Shown piece by piece: positions 1 to 7,334 of a stretch of 18,677 nucleotides of DNA (positions within the stretch are counted from its first letter, which is position 1; every line of letters starts with the position of its first letter). The DNA lies in NCBI GenBank assembly GCA_050944685.1, contig JBMNRP010000033.1, forward strand, positions 1 through 18,677. Direction: 5' to 3'. A model generated the notes under the pieces. That model was given only the letters and a program-made list of their open reading frames with translations, was not told the origin of the DNA and searched no databases. The stretch is from CADBRN01 sp050944685. Its GTDB lineage: Bacteria > Bacillota > Clostridia > Lachnospirales > Lachnospiraceae. The position numbers were made by a program, and so were the translations under genes.

Positions 1-7
1 TTCTCAG

Positions 8-27
8 GCCGTCTGAATGAAGACGGC
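8..27. repeat. Small perfect hairpin, 7 bp arms
   Basis: GCCGTCT at 8-14 and AGACGGC at 21-27 are exact reverse complements around a 6-nt loop. It lies downstream of the LysR gene on the minus strand. No T-run follows on either strand, so it is not a convincing intrinsic terminator. The rest of 1-105 shows nothing else recognisable. Confidence 0.4.
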
Positions 28-105
28 TGGAATACTTGTGCCATTAAATACCTTCCGAATTTATCTAATTTCCCTTTGTTTTCCCTTGACTTTTATTTAG
101 CAGGC

Positions 106-963
106 TTATCTTTTTGATTTCTTCAGAACGCTGACAAAAGCTGCGATCTGAGGCAGATCCAGTGCTTCTTTTTGACAGAAAATATAGGTCTTTCTTGTAA
201 AAGGCTGTCCGTTCTTAAAGGTACAGGGCTGTACAATTCCGTGGAAGCTGTCCAGGCAGATCTGCGGAAGGAGCGCAAATCCGACTCCGCGCTTTACCAT
301 GTCCAGACAGGTGGAAACATTATCAACCGAAAAACTCGCGCTGCCCGGATCCAGACCGTTCTGGTCGAGCCATCTTCTGATATAGGCGGCCTGCGATAAA
401 TCGGTCTTGTGACTGATATAGGGAATATCCCTGAGCGGTTTGTTCCGGTAGATATCGCTGTAGACGACACAGATCGGTTCCTCGCTCAGAAGGTATTTCA
501 TGCCGTCCCACGAGTACTCCCCTCTCAGTATGGCTACATCGATGGAACCGCCTGCCAGATTCCGGTACAGGTCTCTGCTCTGGCCGGTCTGAAGCTGCAT
601 ATGAACAAGAGGGTATTTCTTACAATACTCGTCCAGGACGTCAGGAAGACGGTATCTCGCAAAGTTAATTGAAATGCCTGCCGAAAGCGTCCCGCAGATT
701 TCGTCCTGCATGGAGTCCAGCCTGCACCGCATTTCTCTCAGAGTTTTTTCCGCATTCGTTACATAGGAAAGAACCGTCTCTCCTTCGGGGGTAAAACGGA
801 TCCCCTGCTTGGTACGGATCGCAAGAGTGACATTCAGCTCCCTTTCCAGCAGCTTGATTTTTTTGGACAGAGCGGACTGTGTAATATAAAGTTTTTCTGC
901 CGCTCTGGTAATGTTTCGCGTTTCATTCAGCGTACGCAGCACTTCAAAATCCTTTTCATTCAT
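106..963 (-). CDS. LysR-type transcriptional regulator (285 aa)
   Basis: This is a DNA-binding regulator, probably of the divergent citDEF operon. The N-terminus has the LysR winged helix-turn-helix at about residues 17-36 (NITRAAEKLYITQSALSKKI), followed by the linker helix. Residues from about 90 on form the periplasmic-binding-protein-like effector domain, and the total length is normal for the family. The start was set at 963 because GGGAG lies 8 nt upstream of that ATG. An ATG at 978, five codons earlier, has no ribosome binding site. It faces away from citD across a 357-bp gap holding a promoter and a T-N11-A palindrome, the classic LysR arrangement. The effector cannot be told from sequence. 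A carboxylate substrate or a CoA/acyl intermediate of the operon is an inference. Confidence 0.9.
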   Translation of the reverse strand: MNEKDFEVLRTLNETRNITRAAEKLYITQSALSKKIKLLERELNVTLAIRTKQGIRFTPEGETVLSYVTNAEKTLREMRCRLDSMQDEICGTLSAGISINFARYRLPDVLDEYCKKYPLVHMQLQTGQSRDLYRNLAGGSIDVAILRGEYSWDGMKYLLSEEPICVVYSDIYRNKPLRDIPYISHKTDLSQAAYIRRWLDQNGLDPGSASFSVDNVSTCLDMVKRGVGFALLPQICLDSFHGIVQPCTFKNGQPFTRKTYIFCQKEALDLPQIAAFVSVLKKSKR

Positions 964-1209
964 AACCGTTTCTCCCATTGATATACGAACGAGATTTTTT
1001 CTCTGCAGCAGGATTATCCATTCCTGTTAATCATGATACAGCAGAATGAAAGTGTTGAACAGAGGTCCGGCTATGAATCGTGTTCATCCATCATCATTCC
1101 GAAAAAGAATACTTGTGCACAATGTTCAGTGTGATTAGGCGCGGTTTGGGGAAATTGACATGAAAAAAGGGACCTTTTTCGAAAAATCAGGGGCCTAAAT
1201 CATATTAGT

Positions 1210-1232
1210 CCAATTTGGAATGAATAAATTGG
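1210..1232. promoter_or_regulatory. Candidate LysR operator palindrome
   Basis: CCAATTT (1210-1216) and AAATTGG (1226-1232) are perfect 7-bp inverted arms with a 9-nt spacer, and they contain a T-N11-A core. The centre at 1221 is about 59 bp upstream of the expected citD transcription start near 1280. LysR-type activators usually place their recognition site close to -65. The function is inferred from structure and position. Confidence 0.55.
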
Positions 1233-1244
1233 AATTTGCGAACT

Positions 1245-1273
1245 TTTACATCATGAATCGCAGGGGGTACGAT
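1245..1273 (+). promoter_or_regulatory. citD operon sigma-70-type promoter
   Basis: The -35 is TTTACA (1245-1250, 5/6 to consensus), the spacer is 17 bp, and the -10 is TACGAT (1268-1273, 4/6). A weak -10 fits a promoter needing an activator. Initiation would be near 1280, leaving a 40-nt leader that ends in an AAGGAGGG ribosome binding site (1308-1315). Confidence 0.55.
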
Positions 1274-1320
1274 AAGACCATCAAAGAGATACAGTCATTT
1301 ATTTTTCAAGGAGGGTCAGC

Positions 1321-1623
1321 ATGCAGATTGAAAAAAATGCGGTTGCCGGAACGCTTGAGTCAAGTGACGCTCAGGTGACGGTAGAACCGGGCAGTGATCT
1401 CGATCTTCATATTGAGAGCAGCGTTCTCAACCAGTACGGTCGCCAGATCAAAAAAACCGTTCTGGAGACGCTGGAGCGTCTCGGCGTCACGAGCGGAAAA
1501 ATCACGGTCATTGATAAAGGGGCTCTTGACTGTACGTTAAAGGCAAGAACAGAGTGCGCGATTTACCGCAGCTGCAATCAGTCCGAATCCGATATTCCGT
1601 GGGGAGGTGTTATCCATGATTAA
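1321..1623 (+). CDS. citD: Citrate lyase acyl carrier protein, gamma subunit (100 aa)
   Basis: CitD carries the phosphoribosyl-dephospho-CoA prosthetic group. In the lyase cycle that group holds acetyl, is exchanged for the substrate acyl, and is returned to the acetyl form. The N-terminal motif AGTLESSD is present, with Ser14 at the position used for prosthetic-group attachment in characterised CitD. The segment DKGALDCTLKAR also matches the family, and the length is normal. It has a strong AAGGAGGG site 5 nt before the ATG. It overlaps citE by 8 bp, implying translational coupling. The enzymes that make, attach and acetylate the cofactor (CitG, CitX, CitC) are not encoded in this window. 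Confidence 0.93.
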   Translation: MQIEKNAVAGTLESSDAQVTVEPGSDLDLHIESSVLNQYGRQIKKTVLETLERLGVTSGKITVIDKGALDCTLKARTECAIYRSCNQSESDIPWGGVIHD

Positions 1624-2527
1624 ACGTCCGAAGCCAGATAAGAAACGTCTTCGCCGCACCATGATGTTTATGAACGCACAGAAGCCGGCACTCATTAAAG
1701 ATGCATATATTTACGGAGTTGACAGCATTATCCTCGATCTTGAGGACGCTGTCGCAGAAAATCAGAAGGATGCGGCCAGATTCAGCCTCTACCATGCACT
1801 TCAGAGTATTGATTACGGTGACACGGAGGTGATCGTCAGAATCAACGGACTTGACACACCTCACTGGAAAGAAGATGTGCGCGTCTGCGTGGCCGGGGGC
1901 GCTGACGGGATCCGAATCGCCAAATGCGAGAGCGCCGATAATGTACATCAGGTCGAGCAGGCTGTCCTTGAAGCCGAGAAGGAGTTTGGCGTGGAAGAAG
2001 GCAGAACGCTTCTGATGGCCGCTCTGGAAAGTCCTCTCGGAATTCTGAATGCCTACGAGATCTGTACCGCCTCTCCCCGAATGTTCGGCGTTGCCATCTC
2101 GGGCGGTGATTTCAGAAAGAGCATGCACGTTCAGATTCAGAGGGACGGCATTGAGATGAATACCGCCAGAAGCCTGATGCTTCTTGCCGCAAGAGCGGCG
2201 GGAATTCAGTGCTTTGACACGATGTATCCGAATCTCGACGATGTGGAGGGCTTCAAGGCAGAAGTCATCATGGATCACAAGATGGGATTTGACGGAAAGA
2301 GCGTGATCAATCCGAAGCAGATCGCGTTCGTTCATGAGACCTTTGCTCCTTCTCAGAAAGAAATCGCCTACGCGGAGAAACTGGTCCGTTCCTGCCAGGC
2401 CCAGGCGGATGCCGGGATCGGCGTATATACAGTCGATGGCAAGATGGTCGATATTCCGTTCTTTGAAGACGCCAAGAGAATTATTGCTCTGGCGAAAGCA
2501 TGCGGCGTCTATCACGGAGATCTTTAA
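1616..2527 (+). CDS. citE: Citrate lyase beta subunit-like, citryl-CoA lyase family (303 aa)
   Basis: This is a cytoplasmic TIM-barrel lyase of the HpcH/HpaI-CitE family. In the lyase complex it cleaves the citryl-type thioester into acetyl carrier and a 2-oxo acid (oxaloacetate for citrate). LDLEDAV (40-46), VRIN (74-77), ALESP (136-140) and the C-terminal FDGKSVINPKQI segment are typical. Three motifs are unusual: FMNA (18-21) where E. coli-type CitE has FVPG, IAKCE (101-105) for LPKTE/D, and SGGD (162-165) for GAED. The likely Mg2+ ligands, Glu138 in ESP and Asp165, remain. The start was set at ATG 1616 because GGGGAGG sits 8 nt upstream; a GTG at 1607 lies inside that site. The family call is secure, but the substrate (citrate, citramalate or another) is not. 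Confidence 0.88.
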   Translation: MIKRPKPDKKRLRRTMMFMNAQKPALIKDAYIYGVDSIILDLEDAVAENQKDAARFSLYHALQSIDYGDTEVIVRINGLDTPHWKEDVRVCVAGGADGIRIAKCESADNVHQVEQAVLEAEKEFGVEEGRTLLMAALESPLGILNAYEICTASPRMFGVAISGGDFRKSMHVQIQRDGIEMNTARSLMLLAARAAGIQCFDTMYPNLDDVEGFKAEVIMDHKMGFDGKSVINPKQIAFVHETFAPSQKEIAYAEKLVRSCQAQADAGIGVYTVDGKMVDIPFFEDAKRIIALAKACGVYHGDL

Positions 2528-2546
2528 TGGACAGGAGGAATAAAAA

Positions 2547-4103
2547 ATGATCAATGCAGTTGGAAGAGATATCCCGGATTTCCTTCTGAAAAACGGAAAG
2601 GAAGTCTATCAGGGGCGCGATTATAAAGATCAGCGTGTCGTGCAGCAGGCGGCGCCGAAGACAAGGATGGCAACGAAGCCCGTGGAAGACAAGATTGTAA
2701 AAACACTGAAGGAGGCCTGCATTCAGTGCGGTGCCCACGACGGGATGACTTTTTCCTTTCACACCGAACTGAGAAACGGGGACTATGTCGGGGCGATGGC
2801 AGCCAGAACACTTGTCGAGGAACTCGGACTGAAAGATCTGACGGTCGCGGCGACGTCACTCGGCAGCGCGCAGGACAATATCGCCGACTACATCGAAGAA
2901 GGAAAAATTGTCGGCGTTCAGACCTCGGGCGTTCGCGGCAGAATCGGTGAGGTTATTTCCGCGGGAAAGCTGAAGACGCCGGCTATTATTCGGAGTCACG
3001 GCGGCAGGCCGAGGGCCATGCAGCAGGGAGAGCTCCATGTGGACATCGCGTTCATCGCGGCGGCCAGTTCGGACTGCTGTGGCAACGCGAGCGGCGTCGG
3101 CGGAAAAACCAACTTCGGATCGATGGGATTCGGAACCTATGATACCCACTTTGCGGACCACACCATCGTCGTCACGGATACTCTTGTTGATTTCCCGAAT
3201 GTACCGGCCTCTGTCTCATGCACGGATGTCGATGCGGTTGTGGTCGTCGACAGCATCGGGGACGCGTCCAGAATAGCCACGAAAGAGGCGCGAATGACCG
3301 ACAATCCGAGAGAACTGATGATGGCGGAGGCAGCGGCAAACGTGATCGCGGCGACGCCGTACTTTAAGGACGGATTTTCGTTCCAGACCGGCGTCGGAGG
3401 CCCGTCTCTGGCGGTCAACCGTTTTCTGGAAGAGCACATGAAGGACAGCGGTATTACGATGAGTTTTGCACTCGGAGGGACGACCAAGTCGGTATGCGAC
3501 CTGATGGATAAAGGACTCATCAAACATATCATCGACACGCAGGACTTCGATCTCGGCGCGGCAAGCCACATTTTTACAAAACCGGGGCATATTGAATGTT
3601 CCCTTGACTGGTACGCAAACTGCGGGAACAAGGGCGCTTATGTCAACAAGCTTGACTTCGTCTGCCTTGCGGCTCTCGAGATTGACACAAATTTCAATGT
3701 CAACGTGATCACGGGCTCGGACGGTGTGCTCCGCGGCGCGCCGGGCGGCCATCCGGACACGGCAGCCGGAAGTAAATGCTGCATTATCGTGACTCCGCTC
3801 GTGCGCGGAAGAATGGCCACCGTCTGCAAGGATGTCGTGACGGTTACGACACCCGGCGAAAATGTCGACGTACTGGTGACCGATTACGGCATTGCGGTCA
3901 ATCCGCTTCGCCGGGATCTGATCGACTGTCTTGATCAGGCGGGCATCAAACACGTGACAATTGAATCGCTTCAGGAAAAAGCATATTCTCTGGTCGGCGA
4001 ACCCGATCATCTGGAGTGGGAAGACAAAGTCGTGGCGGTCGTGGAGGCCCGTGACGGCACGATCCTCGACACAGTGAAACAGGTGAAGCCTTTTGAATTC
4101 TGA
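2547..4103 (+). CDS. citF: Citrate lyase alpha subunit, citrate:acetyl-ACP transferase (518 aa)
   Basis: CitF is the transferase subunit: it swaps the acetyl group on the CitD carrier for the substrate acid, giving the acyl carrier that CitE cleaves. The full-length protein (E. coli CitF is about 510 aa) shows family landmarks: DGMTFSFHTELRNGD near the N-terminus, IRSHGGRPRAMQQGELHVD, MTDNPREL, LEIDTNFNVNVITGSDG with the glycine-rich RGAPGGHPDTA after it, and VTDYGIAVNP. AGGAGG lies 8 nt before the ATG, and the gene starts 19 nt after citE. It completes citDEF in the usual order. It could act on a citrate analogue, since CitF-type subunits also occur in citramalate lyase. Confidence 0.93.
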   Translation: MINAVGRDIPDFLLKNGKEVYQGRDYKDQRVVQQAAPKTRMATKPVEDKIVKTLKEACIQCGAHDGMTFSFHTELRNGDYVGAMAARTLVEELGLKDLTVAATSLGSAQDNIADYIEEGKIVGVQTSGVRGRIGEVISAGKLKTPAIIRSHGGRPRAMQQGELHVDIAFIAAASSDCCGNASGVGGKTNFGSMGFGTYDTHFADHTIVVTDTLVDFPNVPASVSCTDVDAVVVVDSIGDASRIATKEARMTDNPRELMMAEAAANVIAATPYFKDGFSFQTGVGGPSLAVNRFLEEHMKDSGITMSFALGGTTKSVCDLMDKGLIKHIIDTQDFDLGAASHIFTKPGHIECSLDWYANCGNKGAYVNKLDFVCLAALEIDTNFNVNVITGSDGVLRGAPGGHPDTAAGSKCCIIVTPLVRGRMATVCKDVVTVTTPGENVDVLVTDYGIAVNPLRRDLIDCLDQAGIKHVTIESLQEKAYSLVGEPDHLEWEDKVVAVVEARDGTILDTVKQVKPFEF

Positions 4104-4141
4104 TCAATGATTCAGGAGGTTAAGAAGAGAAACGACGAACC

Positions 4142-4181
4142 GAACCACTGTCTGGCACACATTTTCTTCAGGCAGTGGTTC
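4142..4181 (+). promoter_or_regulatory. Hairpin between citF and the permease gene
   Basis: The left arm at 4142-4154 (GAACCACTGTCTG) pairs with the right arm at 4169-4181, giving 13 pairs including one U-G, around a 14-nt loop. Only TTTC follows, so termination would be weak. Partial attenuation or RNA processing, to lower permease output relative to citDEF, is a reasonable inference. Confidence 0.5.
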
Positions 4182-4205
4182 TTTCAAAAAATTCGGGGGT
4201 AGCAA

Positions 4206-5462
4206 ATGACTTTACAAATTCTCTCGCTCCTGTTTCTTGCGGGGGCAATTGTTCTGGGCTTCACCAGGAAAATCAATGTTGGTCTGGTCTGTCTCGGAAT
4301 GTCTATTGTACTTGCGCTGATCGGCGGCGTACCGGTAAGCGATCTGTATGACGGATTCCCTTCCAAGCTGTTTATTACGCTGCTCGGCACCATGTTCTTC
4401 TTCTGTCTTCTGCAGGAAAACAAGACGCTTGAGCTGCTGTCGAAGCGAATGGTCGCACTGGTAGGAAACAAGACTGCGCTGATTCCTGTCATTCTGTATG
4501 TTGTCTCGTATCTTCTCTCCGCGGCGGGCCCCGGGGCGATATCCGTGCAGTCCGTCATGATTATTCTGGCGGTGAGTCTCGCCGTACAGATGGACGCGAA
4601 TCCCATATTCCTCGGCTCTATGTCGATTCTGGGAGCTGTCGGAGGGTCGGCCTCACCGATTGCACTGACCGGAATTATTGTTTCGGACCTGACTTCAGAA
4701 ATGGGAATTGAGAACATAGCCGGCGATGTCTTTATCGGTGTTTCGGTGGCCAATATTATCTGTGCAGCCGTCCTCTATATTTTTTTCAAAGGATACCAGC
4801 TCAAGGCCAGAAATGAGATAAAAATGGCCGATATCGAGGCGTTCAACAAGAATCAGAAAATATGCCTTCTGGCACTGGTGGCTCTCGTCGTGGCTGTCGT
4901 CGGATTCAGGCTGGATGTCGGGTTTGTCTGCTTTACACTCTCCCTGATCCTGATTATTTTCAGAGTCGTAGATAATAAAGCGGCGATGAAACTGATTCCA
5001 TGGAGCGTCCTCATCCTGATCTGCGGCGTGAATGTGCTCATGGCGGTCACAAAGACGCTGGGCGGCATTGATCTGCTCTCGAATATGCTGTCTACACTTA
5101 TGAATGAGTACACGGCTGCTCCGATCATGACGTTTACGGCAGGAATCATGTCCTGGTTCTCGTCGGCAAACGGCGTCGTCATGCCGACGCTGATCCCGAC
5201 GGCAGCGGATATCGCGGCGAATGTGGGCGGATCCGTCACGGCGCTGGAATTGATCATGGGTGTTGTCGGCGGTTCAACCGTTGCGGGAATCAGTCCGCTC
5301 TCCACAGGCGGCAGTCTGATTCTTGCATCTTATTCCCAGGAAAAAAATATAGATTCGCAGCAGGAATCAAAAATTTTCGCAAAGCTTTTCCTGATCTCGT
5401 TTTGCATGGTAGTAATCGAAGTGGTATTTGCTCTGCTGGGCGGATTTAAATTATTCTGCTGA
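4206..5462 (+). CDS. MatC-like dicarboxylate/carboxylate permease (418 aa)
   Basis: This integral membrane transporter of the ion-transporter superfamily probably imports the acid handled by the cit genes. The first 150 residues match the MatC N-terminal domain type: LLFLAGAIVLGFTRKINVGL, then the FPSKLFITLLGT segment. About 10-12 hydrophobic segments fill the chain. Two glycine/serine-rich re-entrant-like stretches, ILGAVGGSASPIALTG (about 137-152) and GGSTVAGISPLSTGGS (about 356-371), together with SSANGVVMPTLIP, are typical of the substrate-binding hairpins of this superfamily. The ribosome site (GGGGG, 6 nt upstream) is weak compared with its neighbours. Rhizobial MatC is associated with malonate uptake. 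The substrate here is unknown; a di- or tricarboxylate is inferred from context. Confidence 0.82.
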   Translation: MTLQILSLLFLAGAIVLGFTRKINVGLVCLGMSIVLALIGGVPVSDLYDGFPSKLFITLLGTMFFFCLLQENKTLELLSKRMVALVGNKTALIPVILYVVSYLLSAAGPGAISVQSVMIILAVSLAVQMDANPIFLGSMSILGAVGGSASPIALTGIIVSDLTSEMGIENIAGDVFIGVSVANIICAAVLYIFFKGYQLKARNEIKMADIEAFNKNQKICLLALVALVVAVVGFRLDVGFVCFTLSLILIIFRVVDNKAAMKLIPWSVLILICGVNVLMAVTKTLGGIDLLSNMLSTLMNEYTAAPIMTFTAGIMSWFSSANGVVMPTLIPTAADIAANVGGSVTALELIMGVVGGSTVAGISPLSTGGSLILASYSQEKNIDSQQESKIFAKLFLISFCMVVIEVVFALLGGFKLFC

Positions 5463-5495
5463 TACTGAGCGGATTGCAGAAGGGGTGAATTTACA

Positions 5496-6548
5496 ATGAA
5501 GTATGCTTATGTAGGGTGCCGCACTACGAAAGAACGGGGTGCCCGCGGAAAAGGAATCCGGGTTTACAGAATTTCTGAAAACGGTACATGGGAACAGGTG
5601 CAGACGATCATGGCAGACGGGCATCCGAATCCTTCTTTCCTCGCGCTGAACCACAGAGGGGACACCCTGTATACGGTTCACGGAGATTTCGGGGAGGTCA
5701 GTGCCTTTCGCGTCAATCCGGATGACGGAACGCTCTCCCTGCTCAATACCGTTTCCAGCGGGGGTATCAATCCGGTTCATCTGTCGGTTGACGTGACGGA
5801 TCATTTTCTGTTTACCGCAAATCTCAAAACCGGAACCGTTTCTGTGACAGCACTTCACACCGATGGAAGCCTCGGTGAAATGGTGCACTGCTATACAATC
5901 CCCGGCAATTCAGAGGGGGAGGTGTCTCATCCGCATCAGGCCGCGCAGGATAACACCGGCAATTTTCTCGTGATTTCCTGCCAGGGCAGAGAAGCCGGTT
6001 TCGGGCAGGTTGACGTATTCCGCATTCATCACGAGACGGGAGAACTGGAGCTGACATGCAGGCACCGTGCCCGCAGGCTCGATGAGCCGCGGCATTTTGT
6101 GTTTCACAAAAACAACCGGTTTGCCTACGGCGTAAATGAAAAAAATTATACGGTTACATACTACCGGTTTAACGGGCAGAACGGCTCTCTTGCGGCATGT
6201 CAGTCAGTTCCGACACTTCCGGATAACTGTGTCGAGGATGGCTGGGCAAGCGGAATCGTCATGATGCCGGATGGAAAGCATCTGGTGGTTTCGAACCGAA
6301 CGCACGACAGCATCACGAGCTTCGAAATTGATCCGGAGACGGGCAGACTGACACTGGATGACTGCTGCAAGACGGGCGGCCGGCAGCCGCGCTTCATTTG
6401 TGTGACTCCAGACGGAAAGAAAATCCTGGCGGCCAATGAACTTTCTGATACGATCCGGGAATATCATCTGGATCCGGCAACCGGAAAATTATCCTTCACA
6501 GGTATGGAAATCGATACGGAAAGCCCGGTCTGTATCATCTTTAAATAG
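5496..6548 (+). CDS. Seven-bladed beta-propeller lactonase family protein (350 aa)
   Basis: The protein belongs to the 6-phosphogluconolactonase (E. coli Pgl/YbhE)/carboxymuconate-cyclase-like family, which hydrolyses or forms lactones. No signal peptide is seen, so it is probably cytoplasmic. The repeating propeller pattern is visible: PSFLALNHRGDTLYTVHG, FRVNPDDGTLSLLNT, FRIHHETGELELT, FEIDPETGRLTLDDCC, PRFICVTPDGKKILAANE, YHLDPATGKLSF, and a closing SPVCIIFK. Family-conserved HPHQA lies at about 146-150. It follows the permease by 33 bp with AAGGGG about 9 nt before the ATG and is the last gene of the operon. No other pentose-phosphate gene is nearby, so a role in opening a lactone form of the imported acid is more attractive than a sugar role; that is inference. 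Confidence 0.85.
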   Translation: MKYAYVGCRTTKERGARGKGIRVYRISENGTWEQVQTIMADGHPNPSFLALNHRGDTLYTVHGDFGEVSAFRVNPDDGTLSLLNTVSSGGINPVHLSVDVTDHFLFTANLKTGTVSVTALHTDGSLGEMVHCYTIPGNSEGEVSHPHQAAQDNTGNFLVISCQGREAGFGQVDVFRIHHETGELELTCRHRARRLDEPRHFVFHKNNRFAYGVNEKNYTVTYYRFNGQNGSLAACQSVPTLPDNCVEDGWASGIVMMPDGKHLVVSNRTHDSITSFEIDPETGRLTLDDCCKTGGRQPRFICVTPDGKKILAANELSDTIREYHLDPATGKLSFTGMEIDTESPVCIIFK

Positions 6549-6560
6549 GATCCCTGCCGT

Positions 6561-7193
6561 TCAGCGATTTTCCTGACCCGGTTCATTTTTTCCGAAAAAT
6601 TTTTTCTTCACACGATCAAAGATCTCATCGGTCAGCCTGTCTCCATCCGGTACATCAAGCAGATAAAGGCGAGCCTGAAACGGATATTTCAGCAATTCAT
6701 CCATGTCATAGGTATTTTTATTGGCCAGATAAAACTGCATTTCTTCCGAAATGCCGCCATACATGACGGTATTGGCCATTCGGATCCGGAATCGCGGAAT
6801 ACCGGGAAGAACGTGATTATCCATAAAAAGAGCGGTGCTTTTCTCAATATACACATTGCAGACTTCCGGTATTAATAGAGAAGAAATATAGCTGTTCCAT
6901 GACTCCCCGTTCATCGCGTCCACGATGAATTCATATTCGAGGCACATAATCTCCATGAGAGATTTGTCCTGGCAGGGATCCGAACCGGACTCGCGTTCAT
7001 AATATTCCGACAGTGCCAGATCATATACACTTGACATGATAAGAACTTTCTTAGGAAAATAATACTGCAGATTGCTTACGCTGATGCCGCAGGCACGAGC
7101 AATATCTCTTATTCCTGTTGCTTCATAGCCATATTTTCTGAAAAGAAGATTGGCTTCCTTAATTATTTTTTCTTTTGTGTTTCCGTTTTTCAT
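6561..7193 (-). CDS. TetR/AcrR family transcriptional regulator (210 aa)
   Basis: This is a dimeric repressor, probably controlling the two upstream oxidoreductase genes and responding to their substrate. The N-terminal helix-turn-helix is clear: KIIKEANLLFRKYGYEATGIRDIARACGISVSNLQYYFPKK (stated in parts: helix 1 about 8-20, recognition helix about 37-46, with the SNLQYYFPKK signature). The C-terminal ligand domain is divergent, as usual. The start was set at 7193 because AAAGGA sits about 8 nt upstream; the frame is open further, through promoter and terminator sequence, and that part is not coding. It has its own extended -10 promoter and runs convergent with the lactonase gene, stop to stop 12 bp apart. 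No terminator is visible between those two genes. Confidence 0.9.
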   Translation of the reverse strand: MKNGNTKEKIIKEANLLFRKYGYEATGIRDIARACGISVSNLQYYFPKKVLIMSSVYDLALSEYYERESGSDPCQDKSLMEIMCLEYEFIVDAMNGESWNSYISSLLIPEVCNVYIEKSTALFMDNHVLPGIPRFRIRMANTVMYGGISEEMQFYLANKNTYDMDELLKYPFQARLYLLDVPDGDRLTDEIFDRVKKKFFGKNEPGQENR

Positions 7194-7250
7194 AGACGAG
7201 TCCTTTCGTCGCTGCCGGTTTTCTAAAATAATGTTCGGATTTTTGGACTT

Positions 7251-7259
7251 ATTATAGCA
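7251..7259 (-). promoter_or_regulatory. tetR extended -10 promoter element
   Basis: On the minus strand TGC-TATAAT reads from 7259 to 7251, a perfect extended -10. The matching -35 position (7274-7279) falls inside the terminator stem of the upstream gene and does not resemble TTGACA, as allowed for extended -10 promoters. Transcription would begin near 7244, about 50 nt before the ATG. Confidence 0.6.
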
Positions 7260-7260
7260 T

Positions 7261-7303
7261 AAAAAGCGGCATCCGCTGTCCGAAACAGACAGCGGATGCC
7301 GCT
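7261..7303 (-). terminator. Intrinsic terminator of the oxidoreductase pair
   Basis: A perfect 16-bp stem (arms 7288-7303 and 7265-7280) with a 7-nt loop is followed on the minus strand by a run of T (7265-7261). It starts 32 nt after the stop of the flavoprotein gene and directly abuts the tetR -10 element. Confidence 0.9.
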
Positions 7304-7334
7304 GATACTGGAATCTATGAAATTTCTGCAATAA

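Larger units (their letters stand above)
964..1320. promoter_or_regulatory. Divergent lysR/citD regulatory gap
   Basis: No gene is seen here. The right part holds the citD promoter and a candidate LysR operator, listed separately. At about 1164-1179 there is an AAAAAGG-GA-CCTTTTT inverted repeat with a 2-nt centre. No clear -35/-10 pair was found for the lysR gene itself. A TATCAT on the minus strand near 1040 has no good -35. Confidence 0.5.

Noticed and set aside
1..117. Plus-strand frame open from the left edge to a stop at 115-117
   Set aside because: Only 38 codons with no recognisable family, overlapping the 3' end of the LysR gene; too short to support as the end of a gene.
1610..2554. 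Minus-strand open frame of 314 codons opposite citE
   Set aside because: CitE is clearly the real gene; the opposite frame has no domain and the His/Arg-rich content of a shadow.
4107..4202. 31-codon frame after citF as a gene
   Set aside because: No ribosome site precedes its ATG and much of it is the hairpin sequence; kept only as an observation about the gap.
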